Below are positions 13,850 to 27,084 of a DNA stretch of 64,000 nt, one piece after another. Origin of the DNA: Arctopsyche grandis. Taxonomy: Eukaryota > Arthropoda > Insecta > Trichoptera > Hydropsychidae. The DNA lies in NCBI RefSeq assembly GCF_051622035.1, contig NC_135357.1, positions 11,863,001 to 11,927,000 of the forward strand, in the 5' to 3' direction. The number at the start of each line of letters is the position of its first letter. The stretch's first letter is position 1. A program made the position numbers and the translations under genes. A model generated the notes under the pieces. That model did no database searches. It saw only the letters and a program-made list of their open reading frames with translations, and was not told the origin of the DNA.

Positions 13850-14080
13850 CAATTTTTGGCATCATTTATACAAATCAGCGAAAATCGAGATGCTGAATAG
13901 CTCACATTAGGACAAGGATGCCAATTTATTGGAACTGTTTCAATGAAATCAGATAAATTGGCAAACTCTGATAGGAAACGATCGATCTGGGAGTCACATA
14001 TCCAAGGTCTGGCCAACACCGGGGATAGAACCCGTGACCACACAATTGAAAGCAATTATTTGCTTAAGATGAATGCTACT
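13850..14080 (-). repeat. tRNA-derived SINE
   Basis: The minus strand shows a CACGGGTTCTATCC B-box remnant, GGCCAGACCTTGGATATGTG, GATCGTTTCCTATCAGAGTT, TGCCAATTTATCTGATTTCA and a TTGGCATCCTTGTCC tail. It belongs to the same family as the copies at 4499 and 17265. The head is decayed. Confidence 0.7.
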
Positions 14081-15459
14081 GCTAATTAAAATCTTAAAAT
14101 CTGTTGATATGTACATATTATATAAATATGTACAATGTGTTTATTTCATACCACACACTACTGAGTATATATGTACATAGGTTCTTTGCGCAAAATCTAC
14201 TATGCAATATAGGGAACAAGTTAGGCTTGTGAGGCAATTTTCGCTTTAGTTTTGTGCAATGTTTCAGCTTTGCATATTTTCATGACGCGTTCAATTTTAA
14301 TAAACCGTCCGTGAAGAAATTTTATTATATTTAAAAAATATTTAGAAATGTGTTGTTTTTTAGGACAATTATGATTTCATATACCTAGTTCCCTAATTCG
14401 TAGTTCACTTACATTATTTATAATATAATTTAAAAAATATTCAAATATGACATTGAAATTTGTTGATTAAATTTTGAAATATGTAAATACTTTTAAGAAA
14501 GTTTAAAATTTAGAAATTCTCCCGATCCACTTCTTCTCCGCTATAAAATATAAAAATCTATGCATAGCCTTGTGTGTATGTATTATATATTTGAATCCCA
14601 TTAAAACTTTGATTATTCATTTGAAAACTTACTATATAACTCTCAAATTTATTTTCAACTTGGCTTATTTATTCATTCAGCCGATTTCTTGTCTTTAAAG
14701 ATTAACTGAGATTGTGTCCTTTGGATAGGCACAGCCAGAGGATGAGCGTGGAGGCTAAAACCTTATGATATTTTTGTCGTTAATTTTCAATAAAAAATAA
14801 TGTACCGTTATAAAAATGTCCTTATCGTTAGTCTTCAAGAAAAACTTGGTGATTTTTAAATCATGCAAAAATCTTCATACGTACTAATAACATGAAAATA
14901 TATTACCTTATAGAAGACTTTTAGGTTTTATATTCAAATTATTGCACCATCCCTACCCTGATGTGACACAAGCACCACATTTTACACCCACTCTAGCCAT
15001 AGTTTTATTTGTATGAATGTATATGCACATATACATATTGTAATTAAGTACAAAAGGATCTGCGGCTTCTGTTTGACCGCGTTTAGTTTTGGTCCCGCTA
15101 ACAATGCGTTTGCGGTCTATCCGGCGTGGCTTAAAACAGCCGACCATCAATTTATCGGCACTACTGTCTGTTCGTCCGTCTTTGTCCCGAGCTCTATTTC
15201 TGGGTCATGCGTGGCCGACTATTGAATTTAATCAATTAATAAACCCCCGAACCGCCATTGTTGCCGCGTCTCATTGTTGACGTTTCACCGGACGGGCCTC
15301 TAGGCACGGTAAGAAGTGCTACCGTTCAATGCATTGTCTTCGACACGTTAACCCTTTCGAGGACGACAGCCTCAAAAAGACCTCTATCCACGGCGTACTA
15401 TTTGCACTACAATGCCACATAACCTTCATTCAAATATACAAACAAGCATACATAAATAA
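14081..15459. other. Gene-free stretch
   Basis: AT-rich up to about 15000. 15050-15410 is unique and less AT-rich, with short open frames but no recognisable domain; it may be regulatory. Confidence 0.35.
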
Positions 15460-16381
15460 TCTATAAACATATTGTATATATATACATATATAAAAATCAA
15501 TGTTTGTCTGTCACGTATGCGTTCCTATACCATTCAACCGATTGCGATTAAACTTACAAGAGTTATTGTGTGCATGTCCGCGATGGTTTCTGTAAAAAAA
15601 TCCCCGAAAACCGCGAACGGAAACGGGAAAAAACGGGAATGAGTGCTATTGCATGGCAAATAATTTCAAATCAGTTTGCAACCTACGTTGTTAGGGTAAA
15701 ATAAACAAACATATGTATAATTGAAAAAGTGTTCGCCGGCTTCTTGAAATTCTGGAAGTGAAAAGATCACTCACCTCAAGGTAATTATCAAACTTGATTG
15801 TTGCCACTGTCTCTTCTTATTTCATCTCTGAAGAGACGTAAAAAATATGGTGGCGTTTAAGAGAAATTATTGAAGTAAAACTGTATGTATATAAAAGATA
15901 TATGTAGTGTGAAAAATTTATAGGCGTTTAAACAATTAAAATCTGACCAAACGAGTGGGGTCAAACAAGCAAGGCTGCCAATGTGTGTGACGAACAATCG
16001 GCGTGATGAAATATTTTTTTATATCTACATACTAATGGTTTTACCCTGCTTCGCTCGGTATTTATAATATAAGCGGCTGTAACATGTCAAAACTATCCAA
16101 TAGTAAACATTCATCTGATTTTTATTAAATGTTCCCAAAAAACCTTAAATACATACATAGTTACATACAAAGTCTCTTTCGAAATAAAATATTAGATGTA
16201 TGATATATGTACGTATATTCCGATGTCCGTACTTCTGTACAATTCGGTATCGAGTATCGGGCATCGCTCAGAGCACGTTTGATGGTCACGCTTGGATCGT
16301 AAATAATATTTTATATGTGTTGCAATTCCTTTTCCCTAAAAATAAAACTCCTCGTTGAAATATCAACGGCCACAACGCTAG
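15460..16381 (+). mobile_element. Helitron-like non-autonomous element, family A
   Basis: It starts TCTATAAACATATT, followed by AATGTTTGTCTGTCACGTAT, a typical insect Helitron 5' region. It ends CGCTAG followed by T, with a perfect hairpin CGTTGAAATATCAACG at 16353-16368, 13 bp before the end. That arrangement (hairpin, then CTAG, then T) is diagnostic of Helitron 3' ends. The 5' part (15490-15740) is repeated in reverse at 34850-35100. A second element end is nested at 16032. Confidence 0.6.
16032..16215 (-). mobile_element. Helitron-like 3' end, family C, nested copy
   Basis: The minus strand reads GACATGTTACAGCCGCTTAT, then a TATTATAAAT word and CGAGCGAAGCAGGGTAAAAC. This matches the end at 53745-53794 (GCGAAGCCGGGTAATACAGC then TAG) and the reversed one at 36268. 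The block TTACATACAAAGTCTCTTTC is also shared with 36422. It is embedded in the family A element. Confidence 0.5.
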
Positions 16382-17264
16382 TATAATTTAATAATTAAAT
16401 GGCGGCTAGTCATCGGAGCAATGGTAAAAAAATGGGATACTACTGTTAATTTCTTAGAAAAATCATGGTATTTTTTCTCTCTCGATGGACACTAATGGAA
16501 CTGTATATTGTTATTTGCAATTGCACCGAACCTTAGCCAACGTCTACTAATAATATATGTAATTAGTAAACTGCGGATAGAGACCGTGCTTTTTCCAGGA
16601 ATCGGGGCGGTTTGGCTCTATTTACAAAGCTAGAGTACAAAAAAAAAAGGTTGGGCGAACTTTCAACAAAGCATTTATAACAATTGAACAATAAGCGGCG
16701 CGCTGTGGGTCCGGCCACTAGTAATTAGTCTTCAGCGTTGACTCGTCAAACAACAATAGATCGCTCCATTAGTATACAAAGCAAGAGTGCAAAAAAGCAT
16801 GGTTGACAATAATAATTGATAATAGTTACATTTGTACATATGATGTGTACATTTGTAAAATTCGATAGTCATCGGTTCCGAACTTTGCCAAATCAAATAA
16901 ATTCAACAGCTTCCGATAGATGTCATCAATAACATTGTTGTCATTTTTTATTACTTTAAAATACGTATAATTAATTATCTAGTGAATTTTAAAATTCAAA
17001 AATATATATTTTACTGTATTATACTGCATTTATTTTGTTTGGTTTTTTTTTATTTTAATACGTTTATAATATACAAAATGGTGTTTATTTTGACAATTGG
17101 TTTTTTAATTTGACGTAGAAAGTTCTGTTTTGATTGTTTGAAGCCAAAAATATGTGAGTAATATTCTTATTTCATACCATAAAATGGCCATTTTATGGTA
17201 ATTTATTTTTTTGAAACTGATAAATTTGTATATATGTATGTATGTACATAGTTGAAATTAATAG
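16382..17264. other. Gene-free stretch
   Basis: Mostly AT-rich. 16560-16740 is unique and mildly GC-richer. No exon supported. Confidence 0.35.
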
Positions 17265-17520
17265 CAGCAAAATAGATCATTGGTTAGCGTTTAATGCTTT
17301 TGATTGTGCGGCCTCAGATTCTATCCCTGGCTTTGTTGCTAGCCAGACCTTGGATATGTGACTCCATGGTCGATCGTTTCCTTTCAGAATTTGCCAATTT
17401 ATCTGATTTCATTAGAAACGATTCTAATATATTGGCAATCCTGTCCTGTTTCTCGCAAAATTTGAGTTTACAGCATATCATAAGTATGTAGTTGATATTT
17501 AAAAATCCTACAAAAATTTG
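17265..17520 (+). repeat. tRNA-derived SINE
   Basis: It carries ATTGGTTAGCGTTTAATGCT (A-box-like), a degraded B box (GATTCTATCCC), GCTAGCCAGACCTTGGATAT, GGTCGATCGTTTCCTTTCAG and TTTATCTGATTTCATTAGAA. Same family and word order as the other copies. Confidence 0.7.
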
Positions 17521-18755
17521 TCTTAGCCAAACTCTCAAAATTGGAAGCACTACCACGTACATACATAGATAAAGTAAAATAATTGATTAGATACAAAAAC
17601 GTCATAACGTATTTGAGGGTGCATGTGAACTTTTATTTTAATCATCAGTATACGGAATACATGCGTCATGATGACGTTGAAAATTTAATTCAACACGATA
17701 CAAATCGATTTTCATTAAGCGAATCAATTATAGCGAACAATTTTAAAGCTTCGTATGTACATATTAATCAATATCAATAGTATCGTTGTGCAAACTGAAC
17801 GGTGGGAGTTTACGCGTTATGGCATCGCAATACATATTGTCGTCGATTTAACCCTTTCACCACGTTCGCACATCCATACATACACACCGTCACACCAGCC
17901 CTCGTCCAATTTGAATAATTGACGATGCTTCTCCCTCGGCCATCCCGCAATTTTCAGGATTAACAAAGCGACCCATATGGTGCACGCTTCTTTCTCACCA
18001 TTATTGCAGCACCGCCATTGTTCTAACGAATTGCATTCGGCGCGTGCCTCACTTGCACCCAACACATACACATATCACCTTTGTGTACGTGTATTGAAAC
18101 CACAGATCATCATGGTTGTGTGGAAAAAAATCGACAATTAAAATGATGGCGTTCTCGACCCCAAACTGCCTCCGGTTCACATTAGAGCGGTTTACTGCCG
18201 AAATTAATTATATAATTCGGATTGGCGCGAATGATAAATTTTCGAATGCGGTTTTCTATTACAACCAACCGTTTCGGTAATAAACTGCGATGAAGCGTAA
18301 ACATTGGCACACGGTCGGTTGCCCTGTTTAATATTTACGATCGGTTCTATATACATATATGTATGTAATGTGTGATTTTAAAGTTATATTTGCAACAATC
18401 GTAAAATCTAGAGCTCAATAGGGAAACGCTAATCCTCCATTTTGATAAAATTCGTACATTATATGTGGTTTTAGTTTATATGTATCTTGAATCTGATAAT
18501 TCCTTCATAGATTGAACATATCGTTCGTAATTGGTACATCTGGGTATGAATATCTGTACGTTATACATTTTGAATGATATTACAATAGTTTATATTTACA
18601 AATGTGTGGAAGAGCTAAGAGATTTACCCTGATTTATTGACTTCTATGTATGTAGAATATCAAAACTGATCTAGAAAATCAGCCGTTTTAACTATGTAAT
18701 GGGGCAAGATCGACACAATGACAATTACATAGATAGTCTTGTTGATATATGTACA
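17521..18755. other. Gene-free stretch
   Basis: 17800-18320 is unique, with many CG words and no match elsewhere in the window; it is probably non-coding regulatory sequence. The rest is AT-rich. Confidence 0.35.
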
Positions 18756-19432
18756 TAGTGGAGATAGGGAAGAGATTGAATTGTAATGGGCAGGTCGCGT
18801 GGCTAGAAGAATTGACGAAAGTTAGATGAAATTTAAAAAAGAGAAAGTTGAAAGAAGTGCTGGAATGGTACCCAAGATAATGTAAATGTGTAAAAGGAAT
18901 GCCACAAGGAAGGGGTCTATATACCTCGTTCCATCAACTTTCAATATCTCGAGACTCTTTTCCCAACTTTTTCGTTGTATTTCATCGTCGAGTTTGTATA
19001 TGTAACATGTTATGTATATTCAAAACACGTATACGAAAATGTTTTACATAGGAATATACTCATTTTACGAGATAAACATTAACTATTGAAAAAATATAGC
19101 AAGAATTCACTTTTAAACGTTTTTTTTTTATATTTTGAAGGTGTATTAATAACTTAAAATCTATGAATGATCATAATATGTCTCGTAAATTAAAGATATA
19201 TCATAACATTTTTGTATACAATATACAACCTCCTATTGAAGCAGACAAAAGGTTGAGAAAACGAGTCTCAAGGTATTGCGAGTTGGTAGAACGAGGCGCA
19301 CCGGCAAGGAAGATGTCTGGATGAAATCATAAAAATGTGTGGGGTGAAATGGATGAGAGTTGCGCAAGAATGAAAACGTGTTGAAGAGGCCTGCATCCAA
19401 CAGTGAATGGTAAATGACTGTACATGATGATG
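18756..19432 (+). mobile_element. LINE 3' tail split by a DNA transposon
   Basis: Before 18912 the plus strand carries a decayed GRVARRIDES-type segment and VLEWYP. After 19305 it resumes with DEIIKMCGVKWMRVAQ, then stops. Joining the halves at the 8-bp repeat CAAGGAAG (18905-18912 and 19305-19312) restores one continuous LINE tail. The piece between is a separate element. Confidence 0.7.
18913..19304. mobile_element. TIR transposon (MITE) inserted in a LINE tail
   Basis: The left end CCTCGTTCCATCAACTTTCA is the approximate inverse of the right end near 19250-19300: the right end read in reverse gives CCTCGTTCTACCAACTCGCA, and both continue to GAGACTC..TTTT. The arms are about 50 bp long and about 80% alike by eye. 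The flanks are an exact 8-bp duplication, CAAGGAAG. An 8-bp duplication suits hAT-like or P-like families; no transposase is present. Confidence 0.65.
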
Positions 19433-21256
19433 ATATATATGCATGTATGATATACGACGACTTCAGACGTCTTCGTGTACTTAGCGAAATTGTGATTTAG
19501 TTTAATATAAAACATACGAACTACATTTGACTCATCAATCAACGTTGAAATGATTCTATTATTTATGTTAAGATATACTTAACAGAATATAAAATACATT
19601 ATTACACAGGTATAATATTAAAACTAATGAAAATCTCATTTTAATAGCTAAATTTCATTACAATACAAATTTAATATATATTTGTCATCTAAAATTGTTT
19701 GGGCTATTTATTTTTTATAAATAAAAATTTAAAATACCATTCTTTGAAAAAAATTAATTTACATATTCCTTGTACCAAATACGTCTGTGCTAAAAATAAT
19801 TCTTTTATAAACCTGGCATTCATATTTTTACATTTTAAATTTTAATATTCTAAGGCTCATAATCCAAGCCCTAAAATAAAAATAAATGCTGATATAAATA
19901 TAGTACATTTGATTATAAAACATTATACCGAAATTGATGTTCTGAACCGACCGTGAATATTGCGCATGAATGTTAATTTTTATTCTGTCTTTTTTATAAA
20001 ATGAAAGTTGGAGTGCCGTTGAAACGTGAAATGGTAGTTTTTAATGCCATCCCGCATTCGCCAGCCGACACTCCTCTGAATGAATTAATTAAGACAAAGG
20101 ACTTGACCCTATGCCGCCGCATTCGTGCTTAATAGGTTCATTTCAGGGGGGAAATGGCACTTTGTACTCCCCTCCTAATGCCACTGCTCACTCCCGTTCA
20201 AAATAATAAATTAAGGATTTTTCAGCACACTCACGCACATCTAAATGATTATATTATAGAATGGAAACTGTGTAATTCCGTCGTGTTTCCGCAACTCGGT
20301 TTGATCCAGACCGAACGAAAATGCTTAAATATGCGACACGATTAAAGTACTATTAACCGTTAAACCTTGCAAGAGCAAGTACAAGCGCTCTGGAGCTTTT
20401 GGAAGCTTTGGCAACCTTCCCTCGGGGTGGATTGTCTTCATAATACCCGATTATGGCCTGGCCTCGAAGTCACAGGATAAAACGGGATAAGGCCTGTAAT
20501 AATAATTGGATGTTGTGTTGTATCTATTTGTCTGCAAGTCCTCGGTCGTTACTTCTCTCCGGCTAGGCTGAAACCCGCCAGTCATCACACCTTGCAATTA
20601 CCAACAAAAGCTTTTATTCTGTTCTGGCGTTGCAGTCGCGCCAACTTTTTTTTTCATTGTTGACTGTGCATTCAATTTTTGCCCATTGAAAGCATCAAGA
20701 GCTCACTGATGAAAGCCCACGTGCCAACGTGTTCTTGTGCAGAACGCTCTAAGCGGAAGTCTTTTATTTGACGAAAGGTGTGAACGAAGTGCATTTACCT
20801 ATTTTTAGATCAATTCTTGTTTTAAAATATAGTTCAAAACTGTTATTAATACTTTGTAGTGAGTAATTGATAAATTCTGAAATGTTGAAGTATAGACATA
20901 CATAAAATTAACACTATTGAGTATTGATCAATTTTTATGTTACTTCAATTTTTTCATCTATTTTTAGTGCAATTCAAATAAATATTATAATATGAATACA
21001 TTATTAACACGTTTATATTATATTTTGTATATTTATCATTAATCAAATATACAAAATGTGATAAATCAAACTTAAACTTTAAACAAATTATACACCATAT
21101 CTCAAAGTTTGAACATGAAATGCTTCCATTGTGAGATATAAATGTTTATAAGTTACTATATGTATACATATGGCTTTAAATATGTATTATAAATTCATAA
21201 CATATGTATTTAGTAAAAAAACAAAATCTTTTAATTAATTAACCTTTACATTTCAG
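19433..21256. other. Gene-free stretch before the first visible receptor exon
   Basis: Most is AT-rich and probably intron. 20020-20770 is unique and less AT-rich with CG-rich words, a good candidate for regulatory sequence. No upstream receptor exon (first immunoglobulin domain or signal peptide) could be found here. Confidence 0.4.
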
Positions 21257-24200
21257 TAAAACCACTGTCAGTTCGCATCCAGGGCCCTAAAAGATCTTTC
21301 TCTGCCAATAAATCAACTGAAATTATGTGTCAAACTGTTGGAGCGAGACCAAAGCCTTCGGTTTCATGGTGGAAAGGTTCAACACGTTTAAAATCTACAA
21401 GAGAATCTGTAATTGGACACTTTTTAATTAAATACTTATCTTTTTCGGGCAGTTAATTAACGCTAATTTTATTTTTACAGACATCTATTGATGGAAATGT
21501 GACCACTAGTATACTCAGCTTTACTCCTCAATTGGAAGATGCTGGAAAATACCTCTCCTGTAAAGCTATACAGACGAATCTTCAAGAGCCTGGACTTGAA
21601 GATGGATGGAAATTGGAAATTCATCGTAAGTATTAAATCTTATCTATTAAAATACATATTATATAAATATTCAAGCATGTAATTAATATTGAGTTTATAT
21701 TTCAGATGTTCCTATTGTAAATTTGTTCCTCGGTTCAAGTCTCAACGCTGCCGGCATTATAGAAGGCACAGATGTCTATTTCGAATGTAACATCAAGGCT
21801 AATCCATGGGTTTATAAGATTCAATGGTTTCATGAAGTATGTGTTCTTGTTTTATTATACATACATATTTATGTCAGGATGGATATATTTAAATAATATT
21901 TCTTGATTGCAGGGAGAACTGTTGCAAAGCAGTCCTCAAGAAGGTGTTATAATATCTAATCAAAGTCTTGTGTTACAAAGCTTGAAGAAATCACGCAGTG
22001 GAATATATACTTGTTTGGCAACTAATGAAGAAGGCGAAGGAAGAAGCAACAAACTTCTTTTAGATGTTAAATGTATGTGTTTAATGTTCTAGAAAATCAA
22101 CTGAAAATTATATTTAACGTCAATAAATAAATTAGCACAGCAAACAAACGAAAGAATGTATAATATATTTATTCATTAAAAATAATATATATTCACAATT
22201 TTATGTGTTCCACAGTTAGACCATATTGTCGAAAAGGTCAACAGGTCGTTTATAACATAGCCAGAAATGAAGAAGCCAAAATATCGTGTGAACTTCTTGC
22301 AAATCCACAAGTATTTATTATGATGTTTAACAACGTTATAACAATTAATTAATATTCAATCATCAAAATAACAAATTGATATTCCGTAATATTATAGGAA
22401 TCCGTACGATTCATGTGGAAGTTCAACAATTCCGAATTGCTGTCCACAGTACTGCCGACTAGCAAAATCGTTGCTTACAACACCGGAAACAATATGATAA
22501 CTAGAAACGATGGTGAATATCTTTATTTTTTACTCATAGTTAAAAACAGATTAAAAAATTGAGACGAGCTAAAAACTCAGCGACCGGAATCGTGGCCGCT
22601 GCCTCGAATCATATAATAGTTTTATTTTGCTAATATTGTTTTGTGTGAATATTTTTGAATAATCAGTTGAGCAGCTTTTGTTCCAGGTTATTCATACGCA
22701 ACAAGCGTGGCCAGCTACACACCGAAGAACTCTTCTGATTACGGCACCCTCATGTGCATCGGAACAAACAGCGTTGGAACTCAATTCATGCCATGTGTAT
22801 TTCATATCGTTCCAGCAGGTATGTTTAAGTGATCATTTTTTTAAATAAGATATTTTTATAAATTAATGAAAAATATTTTACATATTACCCATGTAATTTA
22901 TAGGAAAACCTGATCCACTTTCAAATTGCACGGTTAATAACCAGACAACGGATGTACTGCAGATAAATTGTGTTGAAGGATTTGATGGAGGTTTGCCTCA
23001 AAGATTCATAGTACAGGTATGTTGAATTTAAAAATAAAATTAGAATTCAAGTTACATATGTATTAAAAAAACCAGAATGTAATGTTAATTACATTTTATA
23101 TTATAACAATCACCTCTTAAATATGAATGTTTTTATTTTAATATGTTCAGGTCTACAACACACAAAATAACTTCTTAATGAAGAATGCTACTTTTGACAC
23201 ACCACAATTTGACTTTACACATTTGCCAAGTGATGCTTATTTCAATATTGACGTATACGCTTACAATAAGAAAGGTATGAGTGAAGTTTTCACCATGCAA
23301 ACTCACACATTAAAGGAACCAGAGAAAAGAACTAGTAAGTTCATCTTGATTTATTTTGCTGACTGTTTAAAGTAAAACTCTTATTATTCATTAATTCTTA
23401 TGTATATTAATGATAGAAACTTTGTTAATAGGTAGTGTCACAATGGCTCTTCAGCTAACTCCACTATTAGGGGCTTTATTAGGAGTGACTGCCCTTTTGG
23501 TGTTGTTAGCTATTGCATTAGTCTTCTTGGCTAGATGTAGAAGTCACAGAAGAATACCACAGAATAGTCAAAATACAACAAAACCATATGGAGAACATCA
23601 AGATGGCTCCAGTATGCCGCTAAATGCTACGGATACCGAAAGTGTAGATAGTTTAGGTATGACACAATATTTACAACATTAAATATATTATACATATTGT
23701 CACTGATAATATTCTATTACTGTTTAATATTAAAAGTATTTTTGAACTAAAATTTTATGCATGTTATACTAAATTGATTATGCATTATATTATAATTGAT
23801 TATGCATTATAATTGATTATGCATTATAATTGATTATGCTTTACATTGTAAATATTATGCACTATATTAAAATGATTTATATTGCAGATAAAAGTCCAGA
23901 TATATTGTTGGATGGAAAAATAGCTGATAAATCGTCAAACAAATTGGCAAAATACAAATCGACCAACGTTCCTACATCAAACGAAGAGATAGACAAGAAG
24001 TCAGCTCAAACTCCAAGAGTATACATGCCTCCAGAAAGTAGCAATGAAGTATTCAATGGACAATACGTTCAAATAGATCCGCTTAGGTACGGAGTACAAC
24101 CTTTGCAATACTCCGGACAGAATCAACAATTCCGGCTGCCCAATGCCAGGCCAGTTTATCTACAGCAAAAGATAGAAGATGGTGATTCTTACGAAGGTGG

Positions 24201-25266
24201 CACCAGAAATGCCTACGATAGAGTTTACGAAGATATGCTCAAATATAGGAACTCTCCAGGACTGCAGAACCAAATGGTTTGTGGATTTTGAGCTAAAATT
24301 CCACTACATTGAATTGAAGTTCAATTTTAAGCGTAATTTTTTGGTTTTCAGATACCTGAAGATCCATCGCTCACTTGTCCGGAATTGTACATAAATTGCC
24401 ACTCACCAGTACAAGCAGTTTATAATAATCCAGCTAATTTCACTTCACAAAGTAATAGTCAACCATCGAGTATAGTCAGCATGCCTCACAGCGGTAGTCA
24501 AATGGGTGTTAGTTGGTATCCAGGGAACAATCAGGGTCATTTGGTAAACTATGTTGTTGGATCGTCTTCAATGGGTTCCCGTACAGGTAATGAAAATTCA
24601 TTGCTTTTTTGTCAAAATGATTTTCAGTCTACTATTATAATTTTTTTACTACCTTAGGTACACCACTTCCACCAACCACTTCCAGAGATAAAGACTATTT
24701 GATAATGTCGCCTAGTCAAAAAGCAACTATTATACCAAAAAATTTCACACAATCGGGAAATGCATACCATGGTTTCAATCATAGGATTAATAATCATTCA
24801 TTCGACGGTACTACTTATGGCACTGTGCCATCGATGCCGACACATAGAACTCACGGTAAGTTGTAATATGTACATTGTCAATCAAATCCAAAACATAGTG
24901 TAAAAACAAAGTATAAATACCAATTATTTATTACAGTATTATCACCCACATCAATGCCAAATACATTACCTATTAAGTATGAGAAGAACTCCCCGGAAGA
25001 AACATTACGATCTTTACACATCAGGCTTGACCAACCCAATAATGAGCATAAAGCTTCAAATCGCCCAGTCAATAAAATTAAGGGTAAATTTTATATTTAA
25101 ATAAAATATGCTCAATAATTATAGAATAGATGTTTAAAACATATACATATAAATATATTATTTTCAATTTGCAGAATCCTCAACAGCAATGTGTGAGATG
25201 GTTACAGACTTCACATCACCACGGGATACTGTCAGTGAAAACAAAGTGCTAGAAACAAATCATTGA
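21257..25266 (+). CDS. Sidestep-family immunoglobulin receptor, 3' fifteen exons (5' partial)
   Basis: Exons: 21257-21408, 21481-21625, 21706-21836, 21913-22072, 22216-22310, 22398-22512, 22687-22818, 22904-23016, 23151-23334, 23417-23656, 23888-24276, 24352-24586, 24658-24855, 24937-25083, 25175-25266. All have GT/AG borders and consistent phase, giving 841 residues and a TGA stop. Ig domain 1 has Cys24, Trp37/38 and YLSC to residue 77. Ig domain 2 (about 99-195) has FECNIKANPW and IYTC. Ig domain 3 (about 196-310) has SDYGTLMC. A fibronectin-like segment (about 311-409) contains GFDGGLPQRF. A membrane helix spans 425-447, followed by 394 cytoplasmic residues. The phrases LEDGWKLEIH, SNQSLVLQ, PCVFHIVPAGKP and GFDGGL are hallmarks I know from Sidestep proteins, which are Beaten-path receptors in motor-axon guidance. 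Which paralogue it is cannot be told. The signal peptide and first Ig domain are outside the window. Confidence 0.9.
23758..23842. repeat. Tandem repeat in a receptor intron
   Basis: The word TTGATTATGCATTATAA recurs about four times with spacing near 21 bp, inside the intron 23657-23887. It lies just upstream of the branch/acceptor region of the first long cytoplasmic exon. Confidence 0.7.
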
Positions 25267-26800
25267 CTTATTAAATGAATTAACCTTTCTAAATCATCAG
25301 GGTGTTAAATAATAATTAATTTAAATGAATACCATTAAAATTTAACAACCGTATTATTAATAATATATAACATTTCACGTTAATAAACATATAATAACTT
25401 TGATCGTATTAAAATAATTAACGTGACTATTTTTTATTAAGCTAACGCGTTATTTCATGAAATGTATCTTCTCATGAAAGCATTTTATTGTAAGTATTAA
25501 TTAAACAACTACTTTTTAATAATTGACTGTAACAATCGATGACAATATATCATTTTGTTGTGTTGTAAAACTTTAAACGTTTTAGTTTAGACCAGTATTA
25601 AATTGTCTAATATTTAAACACTTTGATTACTGGTGAATTTCTTAAAAACGATTTCCACTAACTACGAGCTGCTAACACTATGGTGACTTTTAATTAATAC
25701 GAATATGTTGTGATGTTTGTATAAATTTTATATTGAATATAGTTGAATTGTATTTACAACAAGTATAGATTATTTTTATTTTCATACGTTGAATATTTAT
25801 CGGTATCCAGTCACAGTTTTAAATTATAATTTGATTTAAATCATCCGTATACATTCTTCTTCTAAAAATAGGTATGTATTCAAGAAAAACCAAGTTTTCA
25901 TTATAAAAGAGTGATCAGTGTTTATATACTTGTATGAGGATAAGTGTATAAAAAGAAATATATATATATATAAATAAAATAATACAAATTTATAAAATAA
26001 GTGATGAGTGCCATGCACATAGGAATAAAGACTGATTTTTATACGAAGATGTGTACATATATACGATATTTTTAAAAAAAATTGTCAAAATATATCGAAT
26101 GACCATTGAATTATTTATAGAACTTTATTTCAATGCTAAATTGTATGAATTTTTGTGGTCACCATAAATTATCCCTTATATTTTTAACCTTATTATATGC
26201 TTGTGAATATTTGACCATTTGTAAGTAAATTATATGTTTTATTTGAATTTGAAAAAAAGACAAATATTTAATCAAGAAATAATGTTATTCTTATGTTTTC
26301 AATTACAATATAATACTTTTCATATATGAATCTACATACATACATATATAGAATATTGATAAACACGAAAAAAATCTTAAACTAATGAAAATGTTGTATT
26401 TCTCATATTTAAGTCAAGTTATTGTGTTTTATTCAATGAAAGAAGTATTATTAGTTAATAAATGTTTACTTTTAAAAACTTTATGGATGATAAAACGAAT
26501 TAAAAACTCTATCCTTTACATTAATGCCGCATATTTATTTTTGTATAAGTCATCCCATCTTAATAAATTGGAAGTGATATACATATATTGTAATTAACAT
26601 TGTATATATTTATATATTGTATATGTATTATATAATTTGAATTATAAATGTCATTGTTAATCTATTGAACAAAATTTATTATCTTGATACAAATGTATAT
26701 TTGACTGTAAAATTGAAAATAAATCATTTTTTTTTCTTAAAAGGAGAAATATTTTTGAAACGCATAAATACCCAATCATCACAATTTCACATAGATTTTG
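25267..26800 (+). other. Receptor 3' UTR and downstream sequence
   Basis: AT-rich sequence follows the TGA at 25264-25266. Several AATAAA words occur (for example near 25972, 26031 and 26718), so the poly(A) site cannot be chosen without transcript data. No other gene is seen. Confidence 0.4.
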
Positions 26801-26870
26801 GATCTGGATGCAAGGAGTTCCAAATGATACATGTGGATTAGATCAAACTGCCTTTATTTTAGATCTGTTC
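26801..26870 (+). repeat. Short dispersed repeat fragment
   Basis: The segment TCCAAATGATACATGTGGAT with TAGATCAAACTGCCTTTAT resembles 58868-58912 (TTCAAATGATGCAAGTGGAT, TAGATAAAACAGAATTTAT). It is a fragment of an unnamed dispersed repeat. Confidence 0.45.
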
Positions 26871-27084
26871 GTCAGGCCTGCCAAAGTACAACTGCCCTAA
26901 GCACAGTTAGATAGTTCCCAAATCTCTGCCCATACACATTCTGCACTATGCACTATGCACGCTCGCTTACCACACGCTCTGCACGTTCAAAAATCTTTCC
27001 TACATATATATTTATGTAAAAATACCATATTTGGATCAATTATCAAAATTCATAATACCAAAGTGTACACCATTATAATACAAA

